Assembly (NCBI RefSeq): GCF_964204645.1
Contig: NC_134035.1
Span: 10,912,501 to 10,976,500 of the forward strand
Origin: Tubulanus polymorphus
Lineage: Eukaryota; Nemertea; Palaeonemertea; Tubulaniformes; Tubulanidae
DNA: 64,000 nucleotides
Direction: 5' to 3'
Shown here: one piece after another, positions 62,401 through 64,000 of the stretch
Layout: each line of letters starts with the position of its first letter
How positions within the stretch are numbered: position 1 is the first letter of the stretch
The notes under the pieces: model-generated
Databases searched by the model: none
The model's input: only the letters and a program-made list of their open reading frames with translations
What the model was told of the DNA's origin: nothing
Translations under genes and position numbers: made by a program

Positions 62401-63733
62401 CTGTGGCTGCTGACGATAATGATGCCGGGGAAGTGATTTTTAAACCTCGTATTGCGAAACGTGTTTCATCCGCTGATAGATTATACACTGATGAATACAT
62501 GGATGTGGAGGTAGGTTCCTCATGTCTGAAACACCAAGAGTTATAACCATTGTTTTGCATTGTTACTATGGTGGTTGTCACCCAAATCGAGGATTTACCC
62601 CTAGGGATAACTCTGACACTCAGTCTATGAAACAGGGCCCTGGTCAATTAGAAGAAGCAAGGTATCATTATTTTTTTTCCTTAACTCTTAAATTTCATTT
62701 GTTTGTTTCAGGCTGGATACGAGTCGTCTCCGGCTGGAGTTTATGAAAACGTTGCTAAGCTCAGTCGTCTCGACGAGCGATTAATGCCCGCTCTACCTTC
62801 GACCGTCCGTCCACCCGTTCGTCTACGATCTACCGTTCTTCCAGATATCGAAAGCATCGACGTCGAAGATGATTTCACGCCCGCGCCCGTACAGCCTCAC
62901 TTCGCCGCCGAGCTTAAACAGAGGCCTAGAGTTCCCGTAAAGCTTATGGTAACGTATTGATTTACTAGTACTAGTACTGATCAGCCTTCAGCAGTTTGAA
63001 CAAAGGAAATGTCTCCGAAGACTCAAAGGCAGATTCAGGTTCTTAATAGATAGGATTTTTAATAGATAGGTTTTGCATCTAGCGAAGCCGGTGCAAAACA
63101 ATTGTGAGGGAATAGGGTACAAGCGACCACAGAAAATTTTGATAATCTAAGTAATGTTTGGTGCATTGTGAGGGCTTAAGGCTTTGCTGATTTGCTGAAT
63201 TGAAAATCGTTGGATCAAGTACACTGGAAAATCCAATGTAAAGCCACGGGTATTGCCAATACAGTCTCTAAAACTCTGAGAGTTGTAGCGATAGCATAAG
63301 ACACCCTTTTCTCATTAAATCTTATTTTGTTCTCATGTTCAGGATCCATGGAGTGGTGCACAGGACTTCACGATTCAAGACCGCGTCGAAATGGAGAAAA
63401 TTCGCAACAAAAATCGTCAGAGGGAAAGACAGCAGCTTTTACTGCAAGTATGTAAAATGTTTGCATTTCCGCTTCTGAAAGTAAAAGCAAGACGGCCGTA
63501 TCAAATTGAGAATCTCAACAGAAAAATGCTGTTCCATGTAGTTAATCATATTCCAATGTCTGGCGAAACCAATGTCTGGAAACTGTCCAGTTCCTTATTT
63601 AATCTCAGTCCGTTTAGTGACTAAGCTGCAGTCCTGTTGCTGACTTGTATGATTCATGTATTCCTTTCAATTTCTTTTTGTAGCTAAAAGAAGAAAGGGA
63701 AAAACAGAGTAATCCGTCATCCTCTAGCCACAG
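53433..63733 (+). CDS. Large type I mucin-like membrane protein, KIAA1549 (DUF3827)-like, 3' end beyond window
   Basis: Exons in consistent phase: 53433-53505, 53680-58968, 59331-59446, 59525-59671, 60083-60289, 60458-61210, 61366-61433, 62387-62510, 62712-62948, 63343-63447, 63684-63733; the gene continues off the edge. About 2,389 residues are encoded here. Residues 1-24 are a hydrophobic signal peptide (MRVGCLIPATLGIVAVVSMF...). Residues about 361-1787 are Ser/Thr-rich and likely O-glycosylated. Residues 1793-1813 carry RRRR and KRRLRR. A juxtamembrane domain covers about 1827-1875, followed by a transmembrane helix at about 1899-1923 and a stop-transfer KKHK. The tail has ARRKRR (1979-1984), KKRKGK (2018-2023), Pro/Ser-rich stretches and a Glu/Arg/Gln-rich helix from about 2339. 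A giant Ser/Thr ectodomain on one exon, a juxtamembrane domain ending LGYPV, one helix and a basic tail resemble KIAA1549. Another mucin-like receptor is possible. Gene structure about 0.9 sure, family about 0.6. Confidence 0.8.
56199..56790 (+). repeat. Four tandem mucin-type repeats inside the large coding exon
   Basis: Four consecutive units of 50-53 codons are marked by the recurring bases AGTACA(C/A)T at 56208, 56358, 56517 and 56670, so spacings are 150, 159 and 153 bp. All are multiples of three and keep frame. Each unit reads roughly S-T-x-x-x-T-x-S-S-S-I-F-P-R-Q-D-T-S-S, then T-x-x-S-V-x-P-T-R-T-S-S-x-V-T-S-K. They occupy about residues 865-1062 of the mucin-like protein. In-frame Ser/Thr tandem repeats are typical of mucin ectodomains and usually vary in number between alleles. 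Confidence 0.85.
59744..59863 (+). other. Possible alternative terminal exon of the mucin-like gene
   Basis: After the juxtamembrane exon (59525-59671, ending in phase 0), an AG at 59742-59743 is followed by 39 open codons and a TGA in the phase-0 frame. The peptide starts EIGANPLYVSNRYRG and ends KHQDQQF. If spliced here, the protein would stop before the transmembrane helix encoded at 60083-60289 and would be secreted. The pyrimidine tract before the AG is weak, and 39 open codons can occur by chance, so this is a suggestion only. Confidence 0.25.
62163..62223. repeat. Hairpin in intron 7 of the mucin-like gene
   Basis: GATCATCCAATATCCCAGGT then ACT at 62163-62185 pairs with AGTACCTGGGATATTTACTG then GATGATC at 62198-62223. 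It lies within the intron 61434-62386 and is not part of any exon. Confidence 0.75.
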
Positions 63734-64000
63734 GTGTGTAAGAATAATCTGCTACGTTTACATCATTCCAAACACATAGACGTTTGTTGCCAAGAATTAT
63801 AGGGTACAAAGTTAGTACCATAAAAATGTCCTTAAGTATCGGGGTGACCAGAATTGAATCAGTTCTTAATCCATTTTACACAGTATTGAAGGACTGCAAA
63901 AAATCATTTTTTTTCAAGAATAGAAAAAAATCCAGCCATTCTATGAAATGAATTTAACAATAAGCGATTATGTTCCTATGCTGTTTAAAAATAAATTTCA

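Overview
This is eukaryotic, almost certainly metazoan nuclear DNA. Protein-coding genes are split by GT-AG introns whose phases agree from exon to exon. CpG is not visibly depleted, intergenic DNA is AT-rich and full of short palindromic repeats, and one gene is a recognisable animal enzyme. A marine invertebrate (lophotrochozoan or similar) is plausible, but the species cannot be named from the sequence. No bacterial, plasmid, phage or CRISPR feature is present.

Positions 1-45,900 form a gene-poor region in which I could not support any gene. It holds microsatellites (a 213-bp pure AT tract, a CTTT tract, a CTG/CTA-rich tract, a CCCG tract), at least six families of dispersed repeats, tRNA-like fragments, and several foldback or MITE-like palindromes. 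The largest palindrome is about 510 bp, at 26962-27473. The region may be intergenic, or intronic to a gene whose exons lie elsewhere.

Positions 45,963-50,652 carry a complete plus-strand guanine deaminase gene. I resolved it into 11 coding exons giving a 506-residue protein with every zinc-site residue in place. It has a C-terminal tail roughly 50-60 residues longer than the usual enzyme. Two of its introns hold palindromic elements, one of them a copy of a MITE family seen three more times upstream.

Positions 53,433-63,733 carry the 5' part of a second plus-strand gene that runs off the right edge. I resolved 11 exons in consistent phase. They encode a signal peptide, a giant Ser/Thr-rich mucin-like ectodomain mostly on one 5.3-kb exon, a short exon with a furin-type RLRR site, a juxtamembrane domain, one transmembrane helix, and a basic, Pro/Ser-rich cytoplasmic tail ending in a charged helix. 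The architecture resembles the KIAA1549 (DUF3827) family. That identity is an inference; the exon structure is read directly.

The two genes lie head to tail about 2.8 kb apart, and nothing in the sequence links their functions. The most notable points are the possible alternative terminal exon that would give a secreted form of the mucin-like protein, its furin-type site, and the large foldback element at 27 kb. I found no convincing undescribed biological system.
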